Assembly: GCA_050184415.1 (NCBI GenBank) | Contig: JBFXAJ010000014.1 | Location: forward strand, 20,020-84,019 | Length of the DNA stretch: 64,000 nt | Origin: JADLGL01 sp050184415 | GTDB taxonomy: Bacteria; Pseudomonadota; Alphaproteobacteria; Rhizobiales; Kaistiaceae | Direction: 5' to 3' | Shown: one piece after another, positions 1 through 8,577 of the stretch | Layout of the letters: each line of letters begins with the position of its first letter | How positions within the stretch are numbered: position 1 is the stretch's first letter | The notes under the pieces: model-generated | The model's input: only the letters and a program-made list of their open reading frames with translations | Databases searched by the model: none | What the model was told of the DNA's origin: nothing | Translations under genes and position numbers: made by a program

Positions 1-324
1 CGATCCGGCCTGCGAGCCCTCTTGCGCATTAGGTGACCGCGCAGCTGCCGGCGGCGCAGCGCCGATCGCTGCGGAGGAAGCGCCCCAAACGCGTCTCCCC
101 GCCGATCTCGGACCAAGCCTGCGCTCGGATTTGATCGGGGGCTCTCGCTGACCCTCATCACTGTCGCCGCCTCGCGATCTTCGCCGCGGCCGCTTTCAGC
201 CTCGGCGCCATTCGCCGCGCGGGGCCGGGCGTACGGCGAGCCGAAGCGCCGCGGACCGTTCTCAGCACTGCCTCGCGTTCGGCATGGCCGACGCCCTTTC
301 CCCACCAGCTCGAGGAGCCTAAAG
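1..324. other. Left-edge region, no complete gene
   Basis: No complete gene is visible. On the plus strand one frame is open from base 2 to a TGA at 149-151 (49 codons, rich in Ala and Pro). It could be the 3' tail of a gene that begins left of the window, but it has no recognisable motif. Bases 152-324 show nothing beyond a GGAG ribosome-binding site just before the ATG at 325. Confidence 0.3.
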
Positions 325-753
325 ATGGCCCGTCCCTTAGACGCGGTTCGCGAGCGCGTCCGCCAGAACCATCCCATCGCCGCCGCTCTCGCCGACGGCG
401 TCCGCGCCGCCGCGGCGCGGCGGGACACCGCCGTCGAGCCGGCCGACGTGCCGGCCGTCGTCGAGGCGGTGCAGGACGCGATCGCCCGCGATCCCGTGGC
501 CGCTGCCCAGATGTCGGCCGAGCCCGCCTGGCAGAACCGGGTGAAGGTCGGCCTCTACATCACCGGCATCGGCGCCGTGCTGAAGCTTCTCCACACCGAC
601 GCCGCGTCATGGTGGGAGGAGAACCGGGAGACGCTGACGACCCTTGTCATGGTGTTCGGCGGCCTCGTCGCCGCGATCGGCGAATGGGCGTCGCAATGGC
701 TCGCCGGTATCGAGTGGCGGCGGCCATGGATCGTGCTGGGGCTCGGGCGGTGA
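325..753 (+). CDS. Small holin-like membrane protein, function unknown
   Basis: This 142-residue protein is not a family I can name. It starts with a charged, Ala/Arg-rich helical region (residues 1-70) that has a basic character. Two hydrophobic stretches follow: about residues 75-90 (VKVGLYITGIGAVLKLL) and about 105-125 (TLVMVFGGLVAAIGEW). Both are long enough to be membrane helices. A GGAG site lies 8 bases before the ATG. The next gene, 37 bases downstream on the same strand, is also a small one-helix membrane protein with a coiled coil. Two small adjacent membrane proteins of this shape recall phage holin/spanin cassettes, but no endolysin is visible beside them, and the nearest amidase-like gene is more than 40 kb away. 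The lysis role is inference only. Confidence 0.6.
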   Translation: MARPLDAVRERVRQNHPIAAALADGVRAAAARRDTAVEPADVPAVVEAVQDAIARDPVAAAQMSAEPAWQNRVKVGLYITGIGAVLKLLHTDAASWWEENRETLTTLVMVFGGLVAAIGEWASQWLAGIEWRRPWIVLGLGR

Positions 754-790
754 CCCGGCGATGCCGTCCCACGCATCTGGACCACGGCAG

Positions 791-1099
791 ATGACCAAAC
801 TGCAGGAAGCCATGACCAGCGTCACGTCGCAGGTTCTGTCGCGGCTGGCGATGCTCGCTATGCCGCTGCTCCTCGCCGCGCTGGCCTGGTATTTCACCGG
901 CGCCAACGCCGCGACCCAGCGCGCCCTCGAAGCCGTCCAGGCCGCCAATGTTGCGATCTCGACGCAGCTCGCGGGGCTGTCCATCCAGCTTGCCCGCCTC
1001 GAGGAGCAAGCGGGCGGAAGAAGCGCGACCCAGGCGGCGATCGACGCCGAACAGAATCGTCGGCTGGACCGGCTGGAGGCTCGCGCGTCGGGCGAATAG
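791..1099 (+). CDS. Small membrane protein with coiled-coil tail
   Basis: This 102-residue protein has a hydrophobic segment at about residues 18-36 (LAMLAMPLLLAALAWYF). It is followed by a long Ala/Gln/Leu/Arg helix to the C-terminus that looks like a coiled coil (VAISTQLAGLSIQLARLEEQ). The same frame is open upstream to 644, but ATG 791 is chosen because the longer version would run through the 3' half of the previous gene. The topology, with a short N-terminus, one membrane helix and a soluble helical tail, resembles phage accessory lysis proteins or small envelope proteins. It probably forms a two-gene unit with the gene ending at 753. There is no family assignment. Confidence 0.55.
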   Translation: MTKLQEAMTSVTSQVLSRLAMLAMPLLLAALAWYFTGANAATQRALEAVQAANVAISTQLAGLSIQLARLEEQAGGRSATQAAIDAEQNRRLDRLEARASGE

Positions 1100-1157
1100 A
1101 TTTGTCCGACGCGCTCAGCATGACTTGGCGGTTCGACTCGCCAGAGCGCTGGATGCC

Positions 1158-1913
1158 TTAGAAAGGCGGCAGCGGCATCCCCCACCGCCCTGCGATTTCC
1201 GCCAGCGTGCCGTCGGCCTTGACGGCTTCCAGCGCGGCCTGCATCTGGCCAAGAAGAGCCGTGTTGGTGTTGATTACGGCCAGCGCGCCGTAGCCAACGT
1301 TCGTTGGAGTGAAGCCGTCGGCGAGCTTGAGGTCCTGCCACTGCCCAAGGACTGCCTGCTGGTACCCGAACGAGGCGCCGGACCGGTACCAGCCCGTTAT
1401 CTCGCCTGCTACGAGCGCTGCGTGGATTTCGTCGGTCGTCCGGTACTCCCGGGTCTCGACGCCCGCGTCCCTGACCGATGCCAGCGGGCCGCCGGCCTCA
1501 CCGCCGATCACAGCGCCTGCCGCAGCAAAGTCGGCCAAGGTTCGATAGACGGCAGTGTTGGTCGAGAGGACGACGACCACCGTCGGGCTCGTAAGGATGG
1601 CGCTGGTGAACGCGAGCCCCGCGTCGCGTCGTTCGGCGTTAGGACCAAGGGCCGAGCACAGCACGTCGGCAGTGCCATCGGCAATCGCCGGAACCATGTC
1701 GGCGACCACAAACTGCTGGAATTCGGCGATCCGGAGCCCAGCGCGATCCGTGATCGCGGTCATCAGTTCTTCGCAGTAGCCCTTGAAGGGATCGGCGGTG
1801 AACACCGCCACCCGCACCGGGTCCGTCTGACCGAAAGCGGTGCCCGTTGTCCCGGCCACGGCCAGTGACAGCGTTGCAGCAGCAAGAATCGATCGCTTCT
1901 TGCTCTTGGTCAT
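1158..1913 (-). CDS. ABC transporter substrate-binding protein, family 3 type
   Basis: This predicted 251-residue periplasmic protein has the features of the SBP_bac_3 (polar amino acid/PBP2-like) family. It has an Ala-rich signal peptide (residues 1-29, with a cleavage-like GTAFGQ), then a bilobed binding protein containing the family-like segments ADVLCSALGPNAERR and GRWGMPLPPF. The start at 1913 is preferred over an upstream frame-compatible start at 2003. It has a strong GGAGGGAG site directly before ATG, and the next residues form the signal peptide. No permease or ATPase lies next to it. The neighbour (2040-3032) is another binding protein of a different family. The substrate cannot be predicted. 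Confidence 0.85.
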   Translation of the reverse strand: MTKSKKRSILAAATLSLAVAGTTGTAFGQTDPVRVAVFTADPFKGYCEELMTAITDRAGLRIAEFQQFVVADMVPAIADGTADVLCSALGPNAERRDAGLAFTSAILTSPTVVVVLSTNTAVYRTLADFAAAGAVIGGEAGGPLASVRDAGVETREYRTTDEIHAALVAGEITGWYRSGASFGYQQAVLGQWQDLKLADGFTPTNVGYGALAVINTNTALLGQMQAALEAVKADGTLAEIAGRWGMPLPPF

Positions 1914-2039
1914 TATCTTCTCCCTCCTGTTTGGGCCGCGGCCACCCGCGGCGCAAATGGAGGCTGCATGCCCAGGAACCCTCGCAGGTGTGACGTACGT
2001 CACTCGGCGACAAAAATGCGTCGGGGTCCCGTCGATCGC

Positions 2040-3032
2040 TTATTCGTAGACGAAATCAACAGTGACGAAGACGCTTGGCGGAATGGTGATGCCTTGGCTC
2101 GCGGCCGTGGAGACATTGACCCTGACGGTATATGGCATGGGCTGAACCGGCAGATTGCCCGGGGGTGTGCCATTGAGGATTCTACCCGCATAGTCGCCGA
2201 CCATCGAGAAGCCGGCGATCGGATCAATGCCGATGCCTATAAGTCCACCCGCTTCGAGGAGAATGAATGAGCTGTAGGCGGCGGGGATCTTATAGCGATT
2301 GATCGCGTCGACGAAGAATTCCGGCCTGTTGTGAATCCAGTTGTTCGCCTGCAGAACTATGCCCGCCCCCGCAACGGTCGCGATGCGTGCAATGGTGGGC
2401 TCGATCTCTTCCTCGGCCTCGACGTTTGCGATCTCCAGGGGCAAGCCAGCGGCTTCGGCGGCAGCCTCTACGAATGGCAGCATCGCATTTATCGGGCTGC
2501 CGCTGCGATTGGTCAGCATGAAGATGCGAGTGGTGTCAGGGGCGACCGCTAGCAGCAACTGGACAACGAATCCGCCCGCGGAAGGGTCCAAGTGCGTGAT
2601 GCCAGTAACGTTGCCTTCAGGCCGCGCAATATTGGTCACCAGCCCGAGTGCGACAGGGTCGGGCACGAAACCAAATACCCAGGGGATAGTTAGGCCAAGA
2701 CGTTGAACGACGGCGGCGTTGTGGTCGGATCCACAGACTAACAAGTCCGGACCCATCGCGATCAGTTCGGCAGCGTGTTGGATACTTAGCTCCACTTCGC
2801 CCGGTGAAAATCGATGCTCGATCCGCAGATTGTCTCCGACAATCCAGCCCTGTCCCGCCAGACCCTCCTCAACTGCTGCCGACCACTCGACACTAAAACG
2901 ATTGGGCGGCGGATTAGCGCCGATCAAGCTCGCCACGAATTTGACTTCGTTTGACTGCGCCAGACCTATCCGCGGCAAGGTCAGCACGGCAGCGCCAATT
3001 CCAACTGTCTTTATAAGGTCTCGCCTTCGCAT
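2040..3032 (-). CDS. ABC transporter substrate-binding protein, PF04392-like
   Basis: The product is 330 residues, the usual length for the ABC_sub_bind (TrpX-like) family. The N-terminus MRRRDLIKTVGIGAAVLTL has the form of a Tat-type signal peptide (RRDLIK). Family-like blocks follow: AGQGWIVGDNLRIEHR-type text near residue 65, the DLLVCGSD region, and GIGIDPIAGFSMVGDYAGRIL near residue 265. Start 3032 is chosen because it begins the signal peptide and has a GGGGCG site upstream. Such proteins are abundant and often orphaned in Bradyrhizobium-like genomes, as here. Its third-position GC looks lower than that of the flanking housekeeping genes, which suggests recent transfer. Its 5' end faces the gene starting at 3075, so the two promoters share a very short space. 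Confidence 0.85.
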   Translation of the reverse strand: MRRRDLIKTVGIGAAVLTLPRIGLAQSNEVKFVASLIGANPPPNRFSVEWSAAVEEGLAGQGWIVGDNLRIEHRFSPGEVELSIQHAAELIAMGPDLLVCGSDHNAAVVQRLGLTIPWVFGFVPDPVALGLVTNIARPEGNVTGITHLDPSAGGFVVQLLLAVAPDTTRIFMLTNRSGSPINAMLPFVEAAAEAAGLPLEIANVEAEEEIEPTIARIATVAGAGIVLQANNWIHNRPEFFVDAINRYKIPAAYSSFILLEAGGLIGIGIDPIAGFSMVGDYAGRILNGTPPGNLPVQPMPYTVRVNVSTAASQGITIPPSVFVTVDFVYE

Positions 3033-3074
3033 CAGCTGCGCCCCTTGATACTCTGTGCCTTGTACATCCGGGTG

Positions 3075-4055
3075 ATGTCTAGCCCGGACGGAAATCTTGT
3101 GCAGATTGGGGCGGTCCCGTTCCAGACCCTCGCGAGCCTCGGCAACATCACCGTCGGGCCAATCGCTGATGTCGTCCACGCGGTCGTGCAGGACCCGACC
3201 ATCCTCGAGGACCCGTACAATCGCACTGTGATCGCGACGACCCTTGCCGGCGGCGTCTCCCCCGGGACCGTATTCAATCCATCGCGATATAATCCTGCCC
3301 GGTTACCGCGTTTTGTGCCGACCAGTGGGGCCCCCGCGCGCAATCCGGCACTGGCGCCGCGGACCGCGGAGATTTACGATCCGCCGGACGTTGCTCCGAT
3401 CCCGTTCGACCTCCTGTACCCTCAAGGAGTCGCAGCCGATGCCGCAGGGCGACCGCTTTACAGCATCCATGGAGACCCGATTGCGCCCGAAGCAGCAATC
3501 GTGGGTCGACAGATGGTGGGCGGAAACGCGATCCCGTATCCGCCTGAAGGACTTGACGCCCGTGCAGCGGCAACGACTGGCCGCTCGATTGCGGTACTGC
3601 CGGTCGGCCATACGGAATGGGGAATCCGTGGTGTTGAACTTCCAGCTGACGCCGCGGGCGCCACTTGGCTCGGCCCCACCCGACTCCCAGAGCTAGTAGC
3701 CGTCGCCAACGACTTGGCGCCCAGTAGCGTAGGCCTTGTGGCAGGGCATGAGGGCGGCCACGCGCTTGATTTGACGAGCTCCTACGGTCAGGGGTTGAGA
3801 TCGAGTAGCGACCAGGTCGAGGGTCAGCTGCGGCGCATCTACAACGACCTTGGGAACCCAGATCCAGCACATCGCGGCGCCGATGTGTGGGGCGTCGGCA
3901 ACCCGGCGCAGCAGAGCGTTGTCTCCCCTGAGACGTTTGGCTACGGGCCCGCCGACGTGGACGCGGAGCTGTGGGCGAAGGCCTATCGCGCGGCGCTCGC
4001 CAACCCGGACTACGTGCTGACCGTCGCGCCGGACGTCTACCGGATCATCTCCTAG
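3075..4055 (+). CDS. Putative HEGGH zinc-metallopeptidase-like protein, 3' end damaged
   Basis: I do not recognise the family. The notable motif is GHEGGHALDL (about residues 223-232 of the 326-residue product). It matches the HExxH zinc-binding pattern, with a possible third ligand (Asp) three residues on. The N-terminal half is Pro/Ala-rich and has no signal peptide. ATG 3075 is used; the frame also opens at 3045, but that start overlaps the likely promoter of the divergent gene. After ...VYRIIS the frame meets TAG (4053-4055), and the reading continues sensibly in the same frame (TVARHPELSRFIHFNA) and then one frame over. Loss of the 3' part by a CAG-to-TAG change is likely. Effector, toxin or structural roles are all open. 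Confidence 0.5.
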   Translation: MSSPDGNLVQIGAVPFQTLASLGNITVGPIADVVHAVVQDPTILEDPYNRTVIATTLAGGVSPGTVFNPSRYNPARLPRFVPTSGAPARNPALAPRTAEIYDPPDVAPIPFDLLYPQGVAADAAGRPLYSIHGDPIAPEAAIVGRQMVGGNAIPYPPEGLDARAAATTGRSIAVLPVGHTEWGIRGVELPADAAGATWLGPTRLPELVAVANDLAPSSVGLVAGHEGGHALDLTSSYGQGLRSSSDQVEGQLRRIYNDLGNPDPAHRGADVWGVGNPAQQSVVSPETFGYGPADVDAELWAKAYRAALANPDYVLTVAPDVYRIIS

Positions 4056-4383
4056 ACGGTCGCCCGGCACCCCGAGCTATCCCGGTTCATCCACTTCAAC
4101 GCCAGCGGTGTCCCGCTGCCCGGCGGCCAGACCCCGGGGCTATTTCGAGAACGCGCCATTCGACTTGGCCCCGCCCGGATCGGTCGCGTCCCCGACGCTC
4201 GTTATGCCGCAGTCGCAGGGGCCTTTCTATCTTGGTGCTCTGATGGGCGTTCCGCCCCATAGTCCGACGCTGGGAAACCTGCTCGGGCCTCCAGGCGCGC
4301 CACGGATCGGCGATCCGGTGGACCAGATGTGGCCGTACTACCGGCCGCCGCCCCCGCCGCGTCCGCGGGCGACAATCATATAG
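4056..4383 (+). pseudogene. Detached C-terminal remnant of the HEGGH gene
   Basis: In-frame translation past the TAG at 4053-4055 reads TVARHPELSRFIHFNASGVP and continues to GGQTPG near 4138. One base later, in the next frame, it becomes YFENAPFDLAPPG and stays open to a stop at 4381-4383, ending in a Pro-rich tail (YYRPPPPPRPRATII). The switch falls at the CCCCGGGG run around 4132-4139, so a single inserted base explains it. Taken with the TAG, this looks like the original C-terminus of the upstream gene. It would then carry two disabling changes, unless one or both are sequencing errors. Confidence 0.4.
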
Positions 4384-4491
4384 GACGGACCGGCCTCCTG
4401 GAGTGTCACCGGGGACCGCTGCCCCTCGTTGACACCGAGGCAGCGGCGCGCCTCAGATAGGCTGACGATCGGTTCGCCATCGGGGGGCTGG

Positions 4492-6858
4492 ATGGGCACT
4501 GTACTCTCGGGTCGCCGCGGCCACCGGCCCGGATCAGCCGCGCGTCTCCGTCCCTCGTCTTCGCTTCGTCGGGGCCAGACGGCCGCGCTGCTGCTGCCGC
4601 TCGCGATCCTCCTCGCCGCCTGCAATGGCGGAGGTGGTGGCGGCGGTGGTGGTGGTGGTGGAGGGGGTGGAGGCGGAGGCGGAGGAGGCAGCGGCGGGAA
4701 CGCCGGTGTCGGTGGTCCCGGGCCCGTGCCCGTCTGGGGTCAGGGCGGAGTGACCTTCAATCCGACCTTGGCGGCGCAATGGCGCGCTGCGCCCGAGTTC
4801 CAAAACGTCAACGCCGACCTTACCCCCGTGGGCCCGCCGCAGGCCCATCCCTACACGCTCGCCAGCGTCCATACCGCTTTTGGCGCCGGCATCTTTGGGG
4901 CAGGGCAGTTGATCGCCCTCGTCGACAACGGCCTTCGTGACGACCATCAGGAGTTTTCCGGGAAGTCGATCACCTTCTTCGGTCCCCATGTCTTCGCGGA
5001 TCACGGGACGCAGGTTGCGTCGATCGCCGCCGGTGGGCTGGGGAATGGCGACGGCGGCATGACCGGCGTCGCGCCGGACGCCAACCTCCATTTCACCGCG
5101 TTCAACAGCGGCGTCGCGAACCTCGCCGGCGGCACGCTCGACGCCGCGGGGATGGGCGCGGTGGTGCAGAACAATTCCTGGGGGTACGTCGTCCTTGCCA
5201 CCGACTTCGCCAGCTTCGCCGGCACCAATCCCGGCGGGCTCGCCGCCGACCTCGCCGGAAGACTTGGTGGAAGCCAGAGCGATTGGCAGAACTACCTGAG
5301 CGCGCTCGACACGTTCCAGGAAGGCGGCGTCATCGTCTGGGCGGTCAGCAACGATCTCGCCAGCGTGGACGTGACCGCGGCGCTGCCGTCCTTCCAGTCG
5401 ACCCTTGGCGAGGCGTGGATCGCGGTCATCAACGGCAATTTCGAGGTCAACTCCGGCGGCACCATCACCGATGCGGAGCTCCTTTCCGCTCCCTGCGGAA
5501 TGGCGGCCTCGTACTGCATCGCGGCCAACGGTGTCGTCTGGACCGCGACTGCGGTCGGCACCAACACCTATGCCGCCAACTACGGCAGCTCATTCGCGGC
5601 GCCGCAGGTGTCCGGCACCGTGGCACTCGTGGCGCAGGCGTTCCCAACCCTGACGCCGGAGGAAATCACCAACCGGATCCTCGTCACCGCCAACAATTTC
5701 TGGTTCGCGGCGGAAGGCGTCTCGATCGACGGCGTCGTCGATTTCGGCGGGATCACCCACGGCTATTCGGACGTCTGGGGCCACGGCCTGCTCGACGTCG
5801 AGGCGGCCCTCTCTCCGATCGGCATCACGGCGCTCGTCGCCGGCACCAGCCTCGCCACCGGCCAGCGCACGCCGATCGACAGCGCCGGGATCTCCGTTTC
5901 GTCCGCGTTCGGCGATGCGCTCGTGCAGGGCCTCTCAGACCGGGATGTGGCCGTCTTCGACCAGTTCAACGGCAATTTCACCGTGGCCGCGGACGCGTTC
6001 GTGACCAGCCGCGGCGCCGGCGGCCTCTATCGCACGGCCGACCTCGTCCGCGTCAGTCCGGGCGACTTCGCTCCGGTCGGCGGGGCCGGCGCACTGACGA
6101 CTTCCGATGTGGTCGCGGCGGCCTATGGCGCCGACGCGCTCGCCTCGACCACCGTGCTCGGCCTGTCGCGGAACGCCAGCTTCGTCACCGGCGGCAGCGG
6201 CGGGTGGTCGACCTTCGCCTATCTCGGCGGCCAGCAGGCGACCGAGAACGCGATGGCCGGCTTCGGCGCTTCGCGCAGCTTCGATGCGCTCGGCGGGCGC
6301 GTCACCATCGGTGCGAGCCAGAGCCTCGAGCAGGGCGCGGTGCTCGGGCTGGTCGGCAACGAGGCCTTCGACTTCGGCCGCGGCACGGCGATCACCGCCG
6401 GCCATCTCGGCTATGAGGGCGCCATCGGGGACCGCTTCGCGGTGTTCGCCAATCTCGAAATCGGTGTCGCCAGCGCCTTCGGCGAGGCCACGGACGACCT
6501 CGTCGAGGATATCGGCCCGGTCGCCTTCAACGGCTTCCATGTCGGCGCTAACGTCCGCGGCGTCATTGCCGACGACGACAAGGTCACCGTCTCGGTCAGC
6601 CGCCCGCTCCGCGTCCTGGCCGGCGACGTCGACCTTGCCATGCCGGTCGGCCGCACCATCGACGGCGCCGTGACGACCGAGGCCGTCACCGTCGCGCTCG
6701 CGCCGGAAGGTCGGCAGCTCGATTTCGGCTTCAACTACGAGATCGGCCTCGGCGCCCTGTCGACGCTCCGCTTCGCCGCGACCTACTCGCTCGACGCCGG
6801 CAATGTCGCCGACGCCCGCGGCATAGCCGTCGCGGCCGGCCTCGGAGTGGGCTTCTAG
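4492..6858 (+). CDS. Lipoprotein S8 (subtilisin-like) serine protease with C-terminal barrel-like region
   Basis: The product has about 788 residues from ATG 4492; a run of six G precedes the start. It has a basic N-region, a hydrophobic core and a lipobox (LLAAC), so the mature protein would begin with Cys. Next comes a run of 21 consecutive glycines. The S8 catalytic residues are visible: Asp in IALVDNGLRDDH, His in FADHGTQVASIAAG, and Ser in NYGSSFAAPQVSG (GSSFAAP replacing the common GTSMAAP). The oxyanion-hole Asn may be in VVQNNSWG. After about residue 440 comes a long Gly/Ala/aromatic-alternating region ending in GLGVGF, which looks like an autotransporter or autotransporter-like barrel. 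Subtilisin autotransporters usually carry a type I signal peptide, so the lipobox plus glycine tether is odd. Confidence 0.8.
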   Translation: MGTVLSGRRGHRPGSAARLRPSSSLRRGQTAALLLPLAILLAACNGGGGGGGGGGGGGGGGGGGGGSGGNAGVGGPGPVPVWGQGGVTFNPTLAAQWRAAPEFQNVNADLTPVGPPQAHPYTLASVHTAFGAGIFGAGQLIALVDNGLRDDHQEFSGKSITFFGPHVFADHGTQVASIAAGGLGNGDGGMTGVAPDANLHFTAFNSGVANLAGGTLDAAGMGAVVQNNSWGYVVLATDFASFAGTNPGGLAADLAGRLGGSQSDWQNYLSALDTFQEGGVIVWAVSNDLASVDVTAALPSFQSTLGEAWIAVINGNFEVNSGGTITDAELLSAPCGMAASYCIAANGVVWTATAVGTNTYAANYGSSFAAPQVSGTVALVAQAFPTLTPEEITNRILVTANNFWFAAEGVSIDGVVDFGGITHGYSDVWGHGLLDVEAALSPIGITALVAGTSLATGQRTPIDSAGISVSSAFGDALVQGLSDRDVAVFDQFNGNFTVAADAFVTSRGAGGLYRTADLVRVSPGDFAPVGGAGALTTSDVVAAAYGADALASTTVLGLSRNASFVTGGSGGWSTFAYLGGQQATENAMAGFGASRSFDALGGRVTIGASQSLEQGAVLGLVGNEAFDFGRGTAITAGHLGYEGAIGDRFAVFANLEIGVASAFGEATDDLVEDIGPVAFNGFHVGANVRGVIADDDKVTVSVSRPLRVLAGDVDLAMPVGRTIDGAVTTEAVTVALAPEGRQLDFGFNYEIGLGALSTLRFAATYSLDAGNVADARGIAVAAGLGVGF

Positions 6859-6979
6859 AGCCGAGGCCGCATCCGGAGGGGCAGGATTCGATCCGCGGGC
6901 GGCTGATTGCGTGAGCAGACCGGCCTCGACAGGATGCATCTCCTCGCTCGGTCTGCTCCTGTCGCGACCCGCATATGAG

Positions 6980-7015
6980 AAAAGGCCGCCGCTCCTTCGG
7001 GAGCGGCGGCCTTTT
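6980..7015. terminator. Rho-independent bidirectional terminator
   Basis: A perfect 16-bp stem, AAAAGGCCGCCGCTCC, pairs with its complement across a TTCG loop. It begins with four A and ends with TTTT, so it can act on both strands. It lies between the convergent S8 protease gene (+) and the outer-membrane-like gene (-). Confidence 0.9.
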
Positions 7016-7070
7016 GTCGTGTCAGCCCGCAGGATGCCGCCTCCCAAACGAGAGACAGCACTTCATGGTC

Positions 7071-8015
7071 CTAGATGGGCAGGAGGAAGTCATCGAAGAA
7101 GCCGAGCTTGCCGTCATCCGCGTCGCCGTGGTTGAAGCGAATGCCGATATTGGCCCGATACACGGTGGGGTCGCCAGGCAAGAAGACGGCGCCTGCGTTG
7201 CCGACCAGCGTGAACGGTCCGTTGCCAAGCTGGTACTCCAGAGCGACACCCGCAACATAGGCGGTGTCGCCGTCGAAGAGCACGCCGACATAGGGCGAGA
7301 TGACGCCGAGGTTGAGTTCGGCCGCAATGCCCCCGGCAAAGTGGGTTCCGACTCCGCCGCCGGGCCCGTCGAACCCGACGATGCCGTGCAGCGTCACCTT
7401 CTCGACGACATCGAACGCAGCCTCGACCGCCCCCGCGTAGCCGAGGATGCCGCCGCCATCGAAGCCGACACCGAGCCAGAAGCCCAGGGCCAGCCGGTCG
7501 CTGGGCGTGAATTCAGCCTCGGTGTAGAGGCTGTAGCCCTCATGCACTCCGGCTACGAAATCGGCAGTCAGCTGGACCTTGGCCGTGATCGTATCGGTTT
7601 CGTAACGCAGCGTCGGGCCGAAGTAATAATAGGGGGCGCCAAAGCCGCCGCCAGCTCCGAACACGACACCGACGCCGAACGCGCCGAAGGAGCGGAAGAA
7701 CTCGACCTCGCCCGATGCACCGAAGTCACCGTCGCCGAGATCGACCAGGCCGTCGAAGTCCACTTCGATGCCCCAGCCCGTCGTCGTCTTGTAGGTCATC
7801 GAACCGACGAGGTAGGCACCGTAGTCTTGGACGGAGTCGGACGGAACCCAGAAGCCGGCAAACCCGGCCTCGATCTCGAGCGTCAGCGGATCGACCGTAT
7901 CCTCGGGCGCCGGCACCATGGCCGCCACGACTGGCAGTACGTCCGCGGCCTGAGCCGCGCCGCTGCCGGCAACGAGCGCTACGATCGCGGCGCCGAGCAG
8001 ATATTTCCGATTCAT
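7071..8015 (-). CDS. Secreted outer-membrane barrel-like protein
   Basis: This 314-residue protein has a clear Sec signal peptide (MNRKYLLGAAIVALVAGSGAAQA, cleaved before ADVLP). The rest alternates hydrophobic and polar residues and is rich in Gly, Tyr and Phe, in the manner of beta strands (GEVEFFRSFGAFGVGVVF, PYYYFGPTLRYET). ATG 8015 is preferred over an upstream start at 8030 because it begins the signal peptide and follows GGGGGCTGA. It is probably a porin-like or Omp-like barrel of about 12 strands. The C-terminus, DDFLLPI, does not end in Phe, so assembly by the usual barrel signal is not obvious. It is transcribed alone and converges on the terminator at 6980-7015. Confidence 0.65.
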   Translation of the reverse strand: MNRKYLLGAAIVALVAGSGAAQAADVLPVVAAMVPAPEDTVDPLTLEIEAGFAGFWVPSDSVQDYGAYLVGSMTYKTTTGWGIEVDFDGLVDLGDGDFGASGEVEFFRSFGAFGVGVVFGAGGGFGAPYYYFGPTLRYETDTITAKVQLTADFVAGVHEGYSLYTEAEFTPSDRLALGFWLGVGFDGGGILGYAGAVEAAFDVVEKVTLHGIVGFDGPGGGVGTHFAGGIAAELNLGVISPYVGVLFDGDTAYVAGVALEYQLGNGPFTLVGNAGAVFLPGDPTVYRANIGIRFNHGDADDGKLGFFDDFLLPI

Positions 8016-8265
8016 TGATTCAGCCCCCATTGGTTAACTGAACCGACTAAGCATTGCCGTGGGGTCGGCAGTCCAGAGCATTTTGAGGATGGCGAAGGGC
8101 CTCCGTGGGAAATCCACGGGAGTGTTGCTTGCAGACCACGAGCGGTTGCCCGAAGTAACGTCAATTGCCTGCTCTTGCGACACGATCGGCGGCACAAGTC
8201 GGCCTGTGACGTCAATGCGGACAGGAGCGCGGCCCGGCGGACCGCAGCTGGCGGCGCGGAGCCGC

Positions 8266-8577
8266 TCAGGCGACCCGGTTGAACATTTCGCGGCGGTGGA
8301 GGATCGTCACGCGGACCTTGTGGGTCCCGGTCTCGCCCGCCGCGACGATCGTCAGCTGCATCAGCCGGCCGGCCGCGGTGCTCAAGGTGATGGGCTCGTT
8401 CGCGGCGAGGGCCGAGCGGATCAGGTCGTAGGGGCACTCGATCTTGCCGAGGCCGCGGACCTTGCCGCTTTCGCGCGCAAAGGCGAGGGCGTAGGTCGCG
8501 GGCGAATCGCCGCCGACGGTGAATATCCGCCCGTTGCCGCGCATTCGGCCAAGGAGTTCAACGACCACGTCAACCAC
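8266..8577 (-). CDS. Conserved-looking hypothetical protein
   Basis: This is a 103-residue cytoplasmic protein of unknown family, read from a GTG at 8577 with AAGGCG upstream. An ATG at 8544 would shorten it by 11 residues. There is no signal peptide, membrane segment or known motif. The composition is normal for a coding gene in this genome (IECPYDLIRSALAANEPITL, HKVRVTILHRREMF), whereas the opposite frame is low-complexity. It stands alone between the outer-membrane-like gene and the ferric binding protein. Confidence 0.5.
   Translation of the reverse strand: MVDVVVELLGRMRGNGRIFTVGGDSPATYALAFARESGKVRGLGKIECPYDLIRSALAANEPITLSTAAGRLMQLTIVAAGETGTHKVRVTILHRREMFNRVA

Noticed and set aside
1130..1160. 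GGTTCGACTC motif resembling a tRNA T-arm
   Set aside because: It forms only a 5-bp hairpin (TGGCG/CGCCA); there are no D-arm, anticodon arm or acceptor stem pairs around it.
4627..4692. The Gly run as a sequencing artefact
   Set aside because: Codons vary (GGC, GGA, GGT, GGG), so it is not a simple homopolymer or trinucleotide slip, and the frame is open on both sides.
5935..7047. Open frame antisense to the S8 protease
   Set aside because: No motif, low complexity, and it crosses the terminator at 6980-7015.
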